Assembly: GCA_002261195.1 (NCBI GenBank)
Contig: MVBO01000029.1
Location: 84,326-148,325, forward strand
Direction: 5' to 3'
Source: Bifiguratus adelaidae
Lineage: Eukaryota; Mucoromycota; Endogonomycetes; Endogonales
DNA: 64,000 bases
Position 1 is the first letter of the stretch. Each line of letters begins with the position of its first letter. Of the stretch, positions 36,252 to 48,400 are shown in pieces. The position numbers were made by a program, and so were the translations under genes. The notes under the pieces were generated by a model. It saw nothing but the letters and a program-made list of their open reading frames with translations. It was not told the origin of the DNA and did no database searches.

Positions 36252-37169
36252 ATGAATAACGATTATTCCTATCCTCGTATTAGCGAGCCCAAGGCGGCCG
36301 ATCCGCCAAAGTTCTCAGGAAACCGCAAGGAGCTAGACGGGTTCCTTCGTTCTCTGAAATTGGTAATGCTCTTACAGCCATCGCGCTTCCAAAGAGCGGA
36401 TCCAATTGCCACGGAACGAACAAAAGTCCTTTACGCCATGACTTACCTCTCTGGTGTCGCAAGGACCTGGGCAGAGTGCCCATTAGACTCTTTAGACACA
36501 GCCAATGAAGACACAATGCTATCCAATTGGAGATTATTCGAACAAAGAATCCGCGAAGTATACGGAGATCCCGATGCCGTCAATACAGCGAAGCGTGAGT
36601 TACATATGCTCAGGCAAGGTAACAGTCCAGCCTGGCAACTAGCATCCGAATTCGAACGCATTGCAAGTAAACTCGACTGGAATGAATCAGCCCTTAAAAG
36701 CGCATTCTACGATGCTCTCAGAGAAGATCTCAAGGACGAACTCGCTACAAGAGACCTTCCTGAAGACTTACCTTCCTACATCAATGTGGTTATTCGATTG
36801 GACAACCGAATGTACGATCGAAAAAGAGAACGTGCGGCCACAGCAAGAAACCCTCAATGCGACAATGGCCGCTACAAAAACTACAAGCAATCGACATACG
36901 ATTCTCACCGACCCAATCATCATATTGTAAACACCAACGATACTTCAGGCCCAATGGAAGTCGACGCCAACGCGATTCAGGGCCCTCGCAAGCCGCTTAC
37001 TGTTGCGGAAAAACAACACCGCAGAGACAACCGCCTCTGCATGTATTGCGCATCGCCCGACCACATTGTCCGCACTTGTCCTTTGCGCAATCACACGCCC
37101 GACAATCGTCCAAAATCTGTTAATGCAATAACCTCCGTGGCGGAAAACTCCAAGGCCAAGTCGCAGTAA
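36252..37169 (+). CDS. gag: Gag protein of the truncated gypsy element
   Basis: An intact frame of 305 residues. The central Ty3/gypsy Gag capsid region is recognisable (KFSGNRKELDGFLRSLK, YLSGVARTWAE, LRQGNSPAWQLASEFERIA, LPSYINVVIRLDNR). Near the C-terminus is one zinc knuckle of the CCHC type, CMYCASPDHIVRTC, which binds the element's RNA. Gag forms the particle that packages the transcript. The frame is open although the downstream pol is broken, so the protein could still be made if the element is transcribed. Confidence 0.85.
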   Translation: MNNDYSYPRISEPKAADPPKFSGNRKELDGFLRSLKLVMLLQPSRFQRADPIATERTKVLYAMTYLSGVARTWAECPLDSLDTANEDTMLSNWRLFEQRIREVYGDPDAVNTAKRELHMLRQGNSPAWQLASEFERIASKLDWNESALKSAFYDALREDLKDELATRDLPEDLPSYINVVIRLDNRMYDRKRERAATARNPQCDNGRYKNYKQSTYDSHRPNHHIVNTNDTSGPMEVDANAIQGPRKPLTVAEKQHRRDNRLCMYCASPDHIVRTCPLRNHTPDNRPKSVNAITSVAENSKAKSQ

Positions 37170-38240
37170 GAGTCGGTGGCAAGGCCAACAACAAACTTCA
37201 AGACCCTGTATTTCCCTTATCTGGTCCCAATGGTACTCCCATTTCCTCTCAAGTTTCTGGCATTATTTCTTCTGTATCTGGTCCTTCTCCGTCTGAGTCT
37301 CCAATAAAGCAATTGTCACCCTATCCTTTGTCCGCTGAGCATTTGAAACTTCACATTTCTTTTTCGCAATCAGGAATAGAAATGCCTTCAATTGCAAAGT
37401 TAGATTCTGGATCAATGACATCGCTTATTGCTGCTCAGTTCTGTAAGGAAAACAATCTAAGTCTCTCCTGTCTCCCTGCGCCTATGGACCTATGGACCTA
37501 CGTACAGTAGATGGCACACCTCTTGGTGAAGTTACCCATTATTGCTCTCTCTAAGGTTACAGATCAGTTCGCATTGTGAAGACATTGCACTATACGTCAC
37601 TCATATTGCCAAATTACCCTATTATACTCGGTAAATCCTGGCTCAAAGTCCACAATCCCTCAGTATGCTGGTCAACAGACGAACTTACATTTTCGTCCGA
37701 AATTCTGTACCAAGCATTGTCAAGCATCCTCTAAGCAATCACAGCTGCCGAAATCCGACAGCATGTCACCACAGTCTCCAGATGTTAAGGCCAATGCCTT
37801 AGATATCAAGTTCATTGACGTTGTCACGTTCGCAGAAGACCTCCGACATAGCAAAGGCTATGCATTACAAATATCCTCAGTCTCAGATATCTCTACCCGA
37901 AGTCCCAATGCAATGTCTATTGCAGTGTCCGAGCTATCAACCTTCGAGGACGTCATTGACGACCCCCCCCCTTCACCACCGGCTTTCGAGTTCAAACATC
38001 TAGTTCCCGAAGATTATCACGACAAGCTCGACGTCTTTTCAAAAGTCGAAGCAGATAAACTACCGCCGCACCATACCTCAGACCATAAAATAGTCCTACA
38101 AGAAGGCAAGGAACCTCCCTTTGGACCTATATATGCGCTCTCCGCTACCGATCTCGAAGAGCTATCAAGGTATATCAACGAAAACCTCAAGAAAGGATTT
38201 ATTCAACCATCAGAAAGTCCTGCTGGTGCATGCCCTCCTT
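36252..38240 (+). mobile_element. 5' part of a Ty3/gypsy LTR retrotransposon (gag, protease, start of RT), truncated
   Basis: The segment runs in element order: Gag with a zinc knuckle (36252-37169); a protease region around 37380-37450 with the active-site motif LDSGS and, further on, YPIILGKSWLK; then a linker and the N-terminal edge of reverse transcriptase (about 37960-38225), recognisable by HHTSDHKIVLQEGKEPPFGPIY and LKKGFIQPSESPAGA. Frames change between these blocks and a TAG lies at 37508-37510, so the polyprotein is broken. Similarity to RT stops abruptly near 38225, where unrelated sequence begins. RT palm, RNase H and integrase are absent here. No LTR was found. Confidence 0.85.
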
Positions 38241-39452
38241 GACATTCCATGCTTGCGAGCTTTTGTTTTGCGGCACAGGGTCGAGCATGCAAGACGACAC
38301 CGGCAAAACCGGGAGTGGCTTCCTAAAGGAGAGATAAATATACGTCGTCGAAAATGCATTCGACATTACGGGATTTTCTCCAAAAATTTCAGGTGAGATG
38401 CACGCCAGACCTTTCAGAGCTGCATTGGCTTGTAGGAAGATATCGGATATTTTGGCGTTTTCTGGAGAGATATATCGAGACGGCCGATGATAACATTAAC
38501 AATTTTTTGTCACGCCTTTCTATCCCAAAGTCAGAGGATCTATACAATACGTGCTGGAGAAAAGACGTAATGACTCCTCTCTGCGGGAAATACCAGGAAC
38601 GAATATCTTAGAGCTGGTGGAATGTCTTAACATCGATTCTCATCTTACCGGCACGCCACAAGTACTCACGGTTTCCATGAAGCTGAGACTCCTTGAATGC
38701 ATAGTGGTAAGGCTCAGCTCTGTCAATTCAACAATATCAGTACGAATCGATGAAATAATGATGGTAGTAAACGCTTTAGATTACTGCTCTCGACGTAAGT
38801 CTCCTCTCACTCGTAAGTATAAGTTGATGGGGTTGGCTGAGCCACGATGTGCCTTGTGATGATGCTGATGCAGATGGCTGTAAAGCTCGGCGAGTCCCTG
38901 TACGCAGATGACAGAAGTTTACACACCTCAACTGTTCACATAGAGGATGCAGCGACGGTCTATTTTCTCGCTGCGAAAGAGACAAAAACCGGTCATCTAA
39001 TCGCAAGGCAAGCCTGAAGAGCTTCCGTCCATCATGTTTGGACTTTCGTCAGCCAAAGAAATTCCATATGCTTACAGACAAACATTCAGGATCCTAACGA
39101 GACTTGGGCAAGCTGCGACAGATTTGTAAAGAGCCGAGTATGTCGCCGTGTATGTGGTGAAAGCTCACTTAGCAAGAATTGTCTTGTCCCTAATTCCAAA
39201 GAAAATTCACCTGATCTCAATGCTCGACCGCACTTAAACCACAAATATAGGTAGTCAGTCAACGGAACCATGTACTTGGAGAAAATTTCGCTACACACTT
39301 CATCAGTGTAAAGGCATTCTATTGTCTGAGAGCGCCAACGGATATTTGAAGTCTTTTGGATGGATTCTATGAGAACAAAGAGACAGTCACACGCGTTAGT
39401 GTCCATTGCGCAGCAAGTCGAACATCTGTCCTGTGCTCTCATCTGCGGAATG
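38241..39452. other. Decayed sequence without a recognisable gene
   Basis: About 1.2 kb beyond the point where the gypsy similarity ends. Open frames of up to about 100 codons exist but I recognise no domain, and no splice-consistent gene model emerges on either strand. Probably degraded accessory sequence. Confidence 0.4.
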
Positions 39453-42400
39453 CATAATGGCTGAATTGGCGTTGAATTTTATTGTCGTCGCGAACGAGAG
39501 AGCTTATTTTCCGACCTACCACCAGCTACGGATATCACTCGACGAGGACATTGCCGCCCTGCGAGAAGCCATAAAGGTGAAATGCCAGCCAACCTTGAGT
39601 CCAAGATTTTGGCCCAGCTACTGCGTGTTCACCAAGTAGACATAAGTATCGAAAAAAGCAAAGAACTCCTTTCAAAAGTTCGTAATGGAGTAAAAAATCG
39701 TTGTGGCAGAGTTTGATGGCAAGCTTATTGAAGAGTCCGCTATCCTCGATGACGTGCTCTCGCATCCACTCAGCAGGAGTGGTATTCACCTAATTGTAGA
39801 CTGCTCGGAAGCAGGTACGTTCCCTCGAGGTCTCAATCCAAGGTTGTGTTCGTTGTCTGATCAACATGTCCTGTCAAAGCTCAAATAAGGACTTTAGTTA
39901 ATGGCACTCGCCATCCTGATGGGACAACGAGGTTAAGACCCGAGATCAAGTTTTAAGGGAGGTTTCGGAGTTATTTGGGACATTAAGAGATCAGTTGGTT
40001 TTCTATGGCTTGGAGCGTTTTCGGCTTGATGTCTACATCCCGCCTTCAACATATCCTCAGGCTCAATTCTTAAGGTCACTCCAGATTCCAATGATTTGCA
40101 GATAGCCCCTCACTTTTGATCCACAACTTATCCAGGAAGGGTGAGGAGGGACCTGTTGCCCTTCAACAGCTCGCGGAACTGGAAAAGCGCTTACATGCTG
40201 GCAGGCGCCTTAGTGTTGCTCTCGGGCCACCCGGATCTGGAATAAGTCGCACGGTGATTCAACTTCTATGTCGCAACTATGGATTTTATCAAAATACCGG
40301 TTAGGGAGTTGACCAAGGCCGAACTATACGAAAGCAACACCAAGTGCAAGTATATCAATGACCCTAAAGAGTAGAAGGGATGCGGTCAGGGCGCCGATCC
40401 CTTGACGTTCGGCAGAGTGAAGAACGATCATTAGTAATGTCAATACACTGTTCCTCCGCGCTGGGACTGGACCGCCGAAACGCGCCCGCAAGTCCTGCTG
40501 TGTTCTCTTTGGCTTCTGTCGTAGTAACCAACAGAGTCATGTACTTGTGTAAGGAAAGCTCTCATACCGGACGCTATGGCTATCAAAGCCTTCCAAACCA
40601 TAGAATAGTTAACGCAAGATCACATTGCCCTAAGATTTATGACATCCGATTGTTTTGGACACTCGGTGTCGGTGTTGCTGCGCCTTTGTGAGACAAGACG
40701 ACCTAACTCGGTCGGTTGCTCGTTGTTCTCGTTTGGTCCAGTGGCTGCAAAAGCATGTTGACTACTTCAAAAACAGGACAGCCGTCCGAAGGCTCTGCAT
40801 TTCTGCAGCGTCTATCATCCATACCTTTTTCCCAGTGCTTCAACCCTGAATCCTTTAGCTGATATCAGCCCCGCGCTGCAGCCGTCTCTTGCGCACGAAG
40901 CACACTTGCGCAAGCTTTTTGCTCAGGACCGCTCCAATGCATCGTTACGAGATCCTTATGTCGGTCTTGTGGACGTTCACGGTGATAAGGCAGGGTTCGA
41001 TGTGCTCAAGGTACGCCGCCGTCTGGTCGACAAGGATGCAACGAAGGAGAGGGTGACGGAGGCGCTGTCCGTACCATTACCAGGTGGGCCTCGTTGCGAT
41101 GCAACGAAGAGCGATGAGAAGCATGTGCTGGCCCTTCCGGATTCCATGCGAAGAGAGCACGGTGAAGCCCTCTGTGTGGACCGACAAACTTTCTTGTCAA
41201 GGTTTGCCGTTTTCACGGAAGGGAGTCTAAGCACCTTTACGCAAGATGACTGGCAGAATGTCCTCGTCGCTGGTGGTAGCGTTTTGGCTTGTTTGCTGCC
41301 GGTACCTGCATCTGTAGCTGTGAATGGAAGAAGAGCTCAGAGAAAATTCTATCATGAAGAAAGTTACGTCGGGAGCGACATTGATCTCTTCATTTATGGC
41401 CTCAATGAAGAGCAGGCGAAACTCAAGATGGAAAGGTTGGCGGAAGTCATTGCTGAGGGCATCCCCTGGGATACGCTTTGTGTTCGAACTAAGTAAGCGT
41501 CAGATTTTGCCTCTTTCGTCTGCCTATCCTTATTTTATAGGCACGCGGTCACCATTGTTAGCCAATATCCATATCGCAACTTGCAAATTATCCTTCGTCT
41601 GTATGCCAGTCCGACGGAGGTCCTGGTTGGCTTTGACGTCGACGCTTGCTCGTTTGGTTTTGACGGACAGCGTGTATGGGCTACGCCCAGAGCTGTGGCA
41701 GCTGTGATGACGCAGACCAATTCCGTAGACATGAGCAGGAGAAGGTAAAAAAGTCTTGGCTGGCAACAGATCCACTTCAAATGCGAACGTGACAACTGAC
41801 CAATCGATATTCCTCCAACAGCCCATCCTACGAAGCACGTCTCGCCAAATATGCTGATCGCGGCTTCGAAATCCACATTCCTGACTTGTGACGTGATCTG
41901 ATCGACCCATCAATCTTTGAACGAGGCGGGGCGGGTGTCGTTGGTCTAGCGCGCTTGCTCGTCTTGGAAAAGATTGCCAAGCTCGACGATCACGAAGCGT
42001 ACGTTGACATCCGACGTGAGGCACGTGGTCGTCCACCGCGAACTTGGCAGCAGCGTGCGGCAGTCAAGCGCCCAAAAGCAAACGATTGGAAGGCCTCGAA
42101 AGGTGCAAAGCGGGGTAATTGGATTGAGCAAAGCACGTACGAGAGCTCCATGATACAGCTACCCTATGGTCCGACTTGGGATGCCACAAGGATACAGAAG
42201 TTGCTCTACAGGAACGATATTCTGAGCAATTCGGTAAGCCTCCGCACTATATAGCTACTTGTGATTTTTCGCTAAACTGTTCATTGTTACATTTGCAATT
42301 GCAGAAGTGGAACCCCAAGGTCAGCGTAGTTATAGTCAAAGCTCGACGTTTACTCATTTTGCAAATAGAACGAGGAGTTTTTAGGCTTGCACCGCCATGG

Positions 42401-45400
42401 CGCTTTCTTTGGGCAAATGTCAGATGTCCTCCACGACTGCTGTTAGCTCTGCCCAAAGCCAACCGACGATGAACAGCGGCGGCTAATGGAAACACTGAAG
42501 AGTGTTTATGTCTCAGGCCCGCTTAGGTGAGTTGATGTTCAGCATTTTCGACGTTCTTGTAACTTGACATTCAATCATCGCAGTTTCATGACAGAGAACC
42601 CAGGCAGACAAATGATGTCGGGCTCTTTTCAACCTCTCGACACCGATGATTGGGCAGAGCAAGCCTACCTAAAGCCTTCCGAGGTACTCTTTTCTAACAT
42701 CATCAATGGACGTGTGCAACAAGTCGAGGAAATTTTGGTCACAAAAGGACCAAAAGCAGCAGAATTTCTCCTTGAACGAGACCCAGTGGGCCGATCTCCG
42801 CTTCATTTAGCTCTACTAGAGCGTCAGACAGAAGTCGCCCTGGTCCTTCTTAAATATGGCGCCCGTATGACATCTAGGCTGGTAGATGGTCGCGCGGCAT
42901 TCCACATTGCGGCTGCGATGGGCAATGTGAACGTTTTTCGCGAAATGCTTCGGATTAGCGCAGAAAATGCAAAAAAAGCCGAAGAAGACCGGTTGAAGAA
43001 AAAGCAGACAAGCAATGCTAACGATGAAGATGACGAAGACGGAGAAGTAGAAGATGAAGACGACGGAGATGTAGTCATCGTCAAGAAGCGCGCGCGACTT
43101 GAACCGACAGACGACATTAGCGAGGATTTGGTTGCACTCCTCGAACCGGAAGTTCTAGATCTGTCAGTCGCCACGTGGGACGAAGGCTACACTGCAATGT
43201 TTTACACCGTATTTTCGGGTTCCATTGAAACAGTTCAGCTACTAGCTGACGCTGGCGCATCCATGTCAACTACCGTCAAAAACATGTCATTACTCTCGGC
43301 CGCGCTTCTTATCGAATCAGATGCACGGGCCTCTGCGATGGTGCAAGCGCTCATCGAAAAAGGGGCGCGCGTAAATCAACCCGCTTTTCCGACAATTGGC
43401 TGGCGGATCGAAGGCTACAGCAATCTGGTCCATCTCTTCTTCGTCTCGGAGGACTGAGGTTCTTGTGTCTCTATTGGCGGCATTAAGAGATAAGCCGCTC
43501 TTGCTGAATTCATTGGCATGCTCTGATCCCGTTACGTACGGGCCATTTGAAGGGATCACAATGCATTCACCGCTCTCACATGCCTTGGAAATGAATCAGC
43601 TAGGAGTGGCAGCATTGCTTATGTCCCTGGGTGCAAAAGTCGCCGCAGATCAAGACGATTATGACCGCCTCATGGAAACGCCATTTGTAAAACAGTGGAC
43701 GCAAAAATTGAATGCCTCCAGGCTCTTTTCAGGTGTAAGTTTGTTTCCTAGTAGCTTGCATTGGTATCCTGATGATGCTTTTCGGGCATGATTATAGCTA
43801 CTTCGCTCCGTAATCAATCCTCTGGAGGCCAGTTTATCCGCTTGCAACGAGGGATTTCGTTTACTATTAGCTCATGACAAGTCACTGCCCATTACTGCAA
43901 CGAGGAACGCATTTGCATTTGGCAAACCACGACTTACTCTGGTGCAGCAATTGCGAAAAACTCTGGAAGAAGCTTTGTCTGACATGAGCTTATCTTCTGA
44001 TAGTGAGGATGATCCGACTTTGCTTCTATCGTCTCTTCAAATTCAGCGAACAAGTCTTGCAGAGGCTCGAAATCCGGAGCACTACATTCAAATTTGTGTC
44101 TACAATCATTTGCGCATAGATGAGCTTCGTCAGGAATACTCAATGCTTAAGAAAAATGATGAGTCCACCTCCCGGGAGAAGGGAGGTGGATGGAGGAATG
44201 AGTCCAGTTTTTCCGATCGCCCCACAATGGCTTCAAAGACCCAAAGCTACCTTGCCGAGGTAGTTTCCATACTTGCGCCCAGAGCATGTGAAGAATGGGA
44301 CGATATGATGCGCGCTTATGGCTTGGACGACCGCCAGCTCGGCAAAACAGGACATCAGACTGATCAATTTCAACAGTCTTTCCTTCGTGCGACACCGGTC
44401 AGCAAGACTGAACATCTCACTAAAGCACTGCAACGATTGGAGCAAACCAAGGTTGTCTTCATTGAAATGACAAAGGAAGGCTATACACCGTATGGAGCGA
44501 AACCATTGGAAATCTCCTCCCGGCTAGTTTCTCGCTACACGCGTCTTTTTCAAGCCGTATGGGAAGGAGATTCCGCAGTCGTTCGCAAATTGACTCTTCC
44601 GACGCCAGGAGAAAACGGCCCGTTGTTATCTGCGTCCATATTGTTGGCCGAAGAGAATGACTTCGCCCGGGATTTTGATCGTCGAACGGCGCATTTGGTC
44701 GAAATCGCCGTTAGAAGGCAACAATGGTCGGTTCTATCGACCCTCTTCGAGGTATTTGAGGCCTAATATGAGCCAGAAAAGCCCCAGGAAGTAAGATACA
44801 CTCTTGGTGAGGAACCCTACTACGATTCAGGTACGTTGTCGTCGTTTTGAGTCCAGCTGAAGGGCATTGACCAAAAACTCCAACCTCTTATATTCAGACG
44901 ACGCAGAATTACGCATCGTCGCTGAACCAAGGGACAGAAGCACAATGGAAGAGGAAGAAAACGATAGCGAATATACGCACAATATGGTTTCCGTCAAACC
45001 TGTGAAAAGGTGAGTGAGAACTTGAACTGCCTTTGAAGCATAGATTTCGGTCTGCCAAATGACAGCATGCTCAATTTAATGTTGCGTTTAGTCATATAGA
45101 GCCATTATTTCACCTACGCCGCCTCTTCAATGAAGGACATGACTGTGTTTTTGAGCTGTTGAAGGGCGGGCATCTGGAAGTTCTGAAAGCCATTCCCTCC
45201 TCGTTGCGTCGTAAGTATCAACGGGTGCAGATGAGGTAATACTGACAAAGCCTTCCACACAAGTCCAATATTTCAAAGGTCATGGTGTTAGTTCCTTGGA
45301 GCAGGCTTTAGCGGTCGACAATTTCGATCTCTTGCTCTTCCTGGCTGAGCACGCCATGTGTTTTGAGCATCTCCAGGATGAAATTGTGGCAGCGCAGGAG

Positions 45401-48400
45401 GAGAGCGATGCTGATGTGATGGAGAAGCCGCGCGAATATCCGGGCCTTCTCATCTCAGGTGAATATCGCTTTGGTTATGCTCTCTTCCTCGCCTATTAAA
45501 CATAATTCGCACCAAGGAAAGCGCGAGGCTGAATGGGCAGCAGAAGCCGATCCCACACAAAGGCAACAGCCTCGTGCACAGTCTATTCCAATCCTTCAAA
45601 AGGCAGTGGCTAGAGGCGCAACAAACATTGTTCGAAAGCTATTGGAAAACAATCTCGCTGGAGTGCGGCAATTGCTATTGGCCGCACAGCAGGGTGCGAG
45701 GACTTTTTTGTCTGAATCCGAGGGCGGTATGCAGCGCAAAGGACTGGAAGCGCTATTGTCCTGTGATACGGATGATCAGAAGGTGATTCGAAAAGCTGCC
45801 GGTTTGGACACGAAGGACCATCGGAATTTATTGCAAGCTCTCGCAATGCAAGACGTCAAATTGCAGACCACGAATGTTGCAACCTTGCCGGTTATTGTCG
45901 ATCTTCTGCCGGCTTACGTTGATGAACATCTCAATGAGCCAGAGCAAAGCGGAGAGATGTTGGCGCCTTTGTTGAACGCTGTTGCATCGCGATGCGATAT
46001 TGCAATGGTACAGGCGCTCATCGACTGTGGTGCACACCTGGAGACGAGAGACAAGCTCGGGTTAGTTTCGACTTCTAGTTCAGAACACTTATACTCACTT
46101 TGTCTTTTGACAATATCAATAGGCGAAACGTCCTTTTCCATGCCGTGAACGAGCACCAGCAAAGGAAGCATCTGAAACCGGAGGAAGAAATACAATACTT
46201 GGAGAACGTGTTGAAATTGTTGCCCACTGGCATTGCCAATGCTTTGGCGATGCAGCAGGCGACCAACCTTGGACTTCCCGCTGATACTGTCCTACATGCT
46301 GCCAAGCACACTTCGAAGATCCGTTTACTCTTGGACAAACTCGTACCGCAAACCGTCCGAGAACTTCTGCTACGCCGGAACGAGTTCGGTCAGACGCCAC
46401 TGGCGCAAGCGGTCTCGAGAAAGGATTACAACATCTTCAAACTGCTCCTGGAAGCTTGCAACCAACATAACGTGCTTCAAGTTCTGCGGTGGGAGGACGC
46501 CATTGGTGATACACCTCTGGAGCGAGTCGAACGTCTCGTCATTCAGGATGCACTCAATGATCATCCTGCACGCACGATGATTGATCCTCCATTACAATTC
46601 ACGGCCAAAATTGATGAACGCTTCGTCTCCGAACCTGGCGTCCATCCCAATAACAATTTGATTGCGGCGTTCGACTGGAAAACGATCGTGACACAGCTTA
46701 CTGACTGGGAAAGAAAGTCCAAAGAAAGACGTTATCAACTTGACATTGATGACCAAATTGCCGAATTGCAATACGTTTTGCACGAAGCGGCTGGTCTTCT
46801 CACTCCTGAGCTGCGCGAAGCCTGCGAAGACCTTTTGGTCCGTCTGCAAACGAAGCAAAAGGAGCGGCGTCACGATTCGTCACATCCGACAGCGCGAAGC
46901 TTAGGAAGCGAACCTCTCTTCAACGATGATACTAAGCGAGGCACCGGGATTAACTCTCATCTGCGGTTGATCAGACGGGCACTGATAGAAGCGGAGAAAT
47001 CGTACACTGGACCCAGATCTCGCGTCAAAGTGCCAGTGACCAGCTTGCAATTGGCAGCCAAGGCTCGTTTGGATGTGAGGGACAAGAGATACGAGATCAG
47101 CCAAGATGGCCTTAAATGAGATGCTTAAGCTGACTGGCATGGTTTCACACAGTTACAATGCTTCTTCGATCTTCCAATCCACTCTGCTCGTTAAATGCTA
47201 TTTAAAGTATATTCTACCCGTTGTACTGTAATGACTTCGCCATGAAACTGCATTCGCTGGCACTGTCGGCGCCGAAAGTCGTGGATCTGTGGCCCGAAAC
47301 ATAGTTGTAGCAGTAGTAGTAGTAGTTGTTGTTGTTGCTGAAAGACGAAGTTGGGATTGCGGTCTGCAGAAAAGTGAGATCAGTCTCGTGACTGAGGATT
47401 CTACAGTTTTCTGTATTGTTCAAGTAAGGTAAGAGTAAGACAATCCCAGCGCTGTGGGCCATCTCTTTTGGATCTCTGCCAACATCAAGCCATGGAAGCT
47501 AATTATTTATCAACCCAGCATTTCCCGAGTCCCGACAGGCGCCGATGGCGGTCCTCCCCGGCCAGTGACAGCGACGATGTCGGACCAACTAGCGGATACT
47601 CCTTGGGCCCACGAAACCTGCGGTCTATATATATATATATATAGCGACAGGTCGAGGCCAATCCGCTGATCGGCCTGGACTCTGTTCTGTGGTCGCGCCC
47701 CCAGAAGAACCGTGCAGGGCGGACGGGAAAAAAATAGGCTTGGAAAACCAGGTTTATGACGACATCATGACGACATCATGCTTGTCTTCAGCGCCGTCNN
47801 NNNNNNNNNNNNNNNNNNNNNNNNNNNNNNNNNNNNNNNNNNNNNNNNNNNNNNNNNNNNNNNNNNNNNNNNNNNNNNNNNNNNNNNNNNNNNNNNNNNN
47901 NNNNNNNNNNNNNNNNNNNNNNNNNNNNNNNNNNNNNNNNNNNNNNNNNNNNNNNNNNNNNNNNNNNNNNNNNNNNNNNNNNNNNNNNNNNNNNNNNNNN
48001 NNNNNNNNNNNNNNNNNNNNNNNNNNNNNNNNNNNNNNNNNNNNNNNNNNNNNNNNNNNNNNNNNNNNNNNNNNNNNNNNNNNNNNNNNNNNNNNNNNNN
48101 NNNNNNNNNNNNNNNNNNNNNNNNNNNNNNNNNNNNNNNNNNNNNNNNNNNNNNNNNNNNNNNNNNNNNNNNNNNNNNNNNNNNNNNNNNNNNNNNNNNN
48201 NNNNNNNNNNNNNNNNNNNNNNNNNNNNNNNNNNNNNNNNNNNNNNNNNNNNNNNNNNNNNNNNNNNNNNNNNNNNNNNNNNNNNNNNNNNNNNNNNNNN
48301 NNNNNNNNNNNNNNNNNNNNNNNNNNNNNNNNNNNNNNNNNNNNNNNNNNNNNNNNNNNNNNNNNNNNNNNNNNNNNNNNNNNNNNNNNNNNNNNNNNNN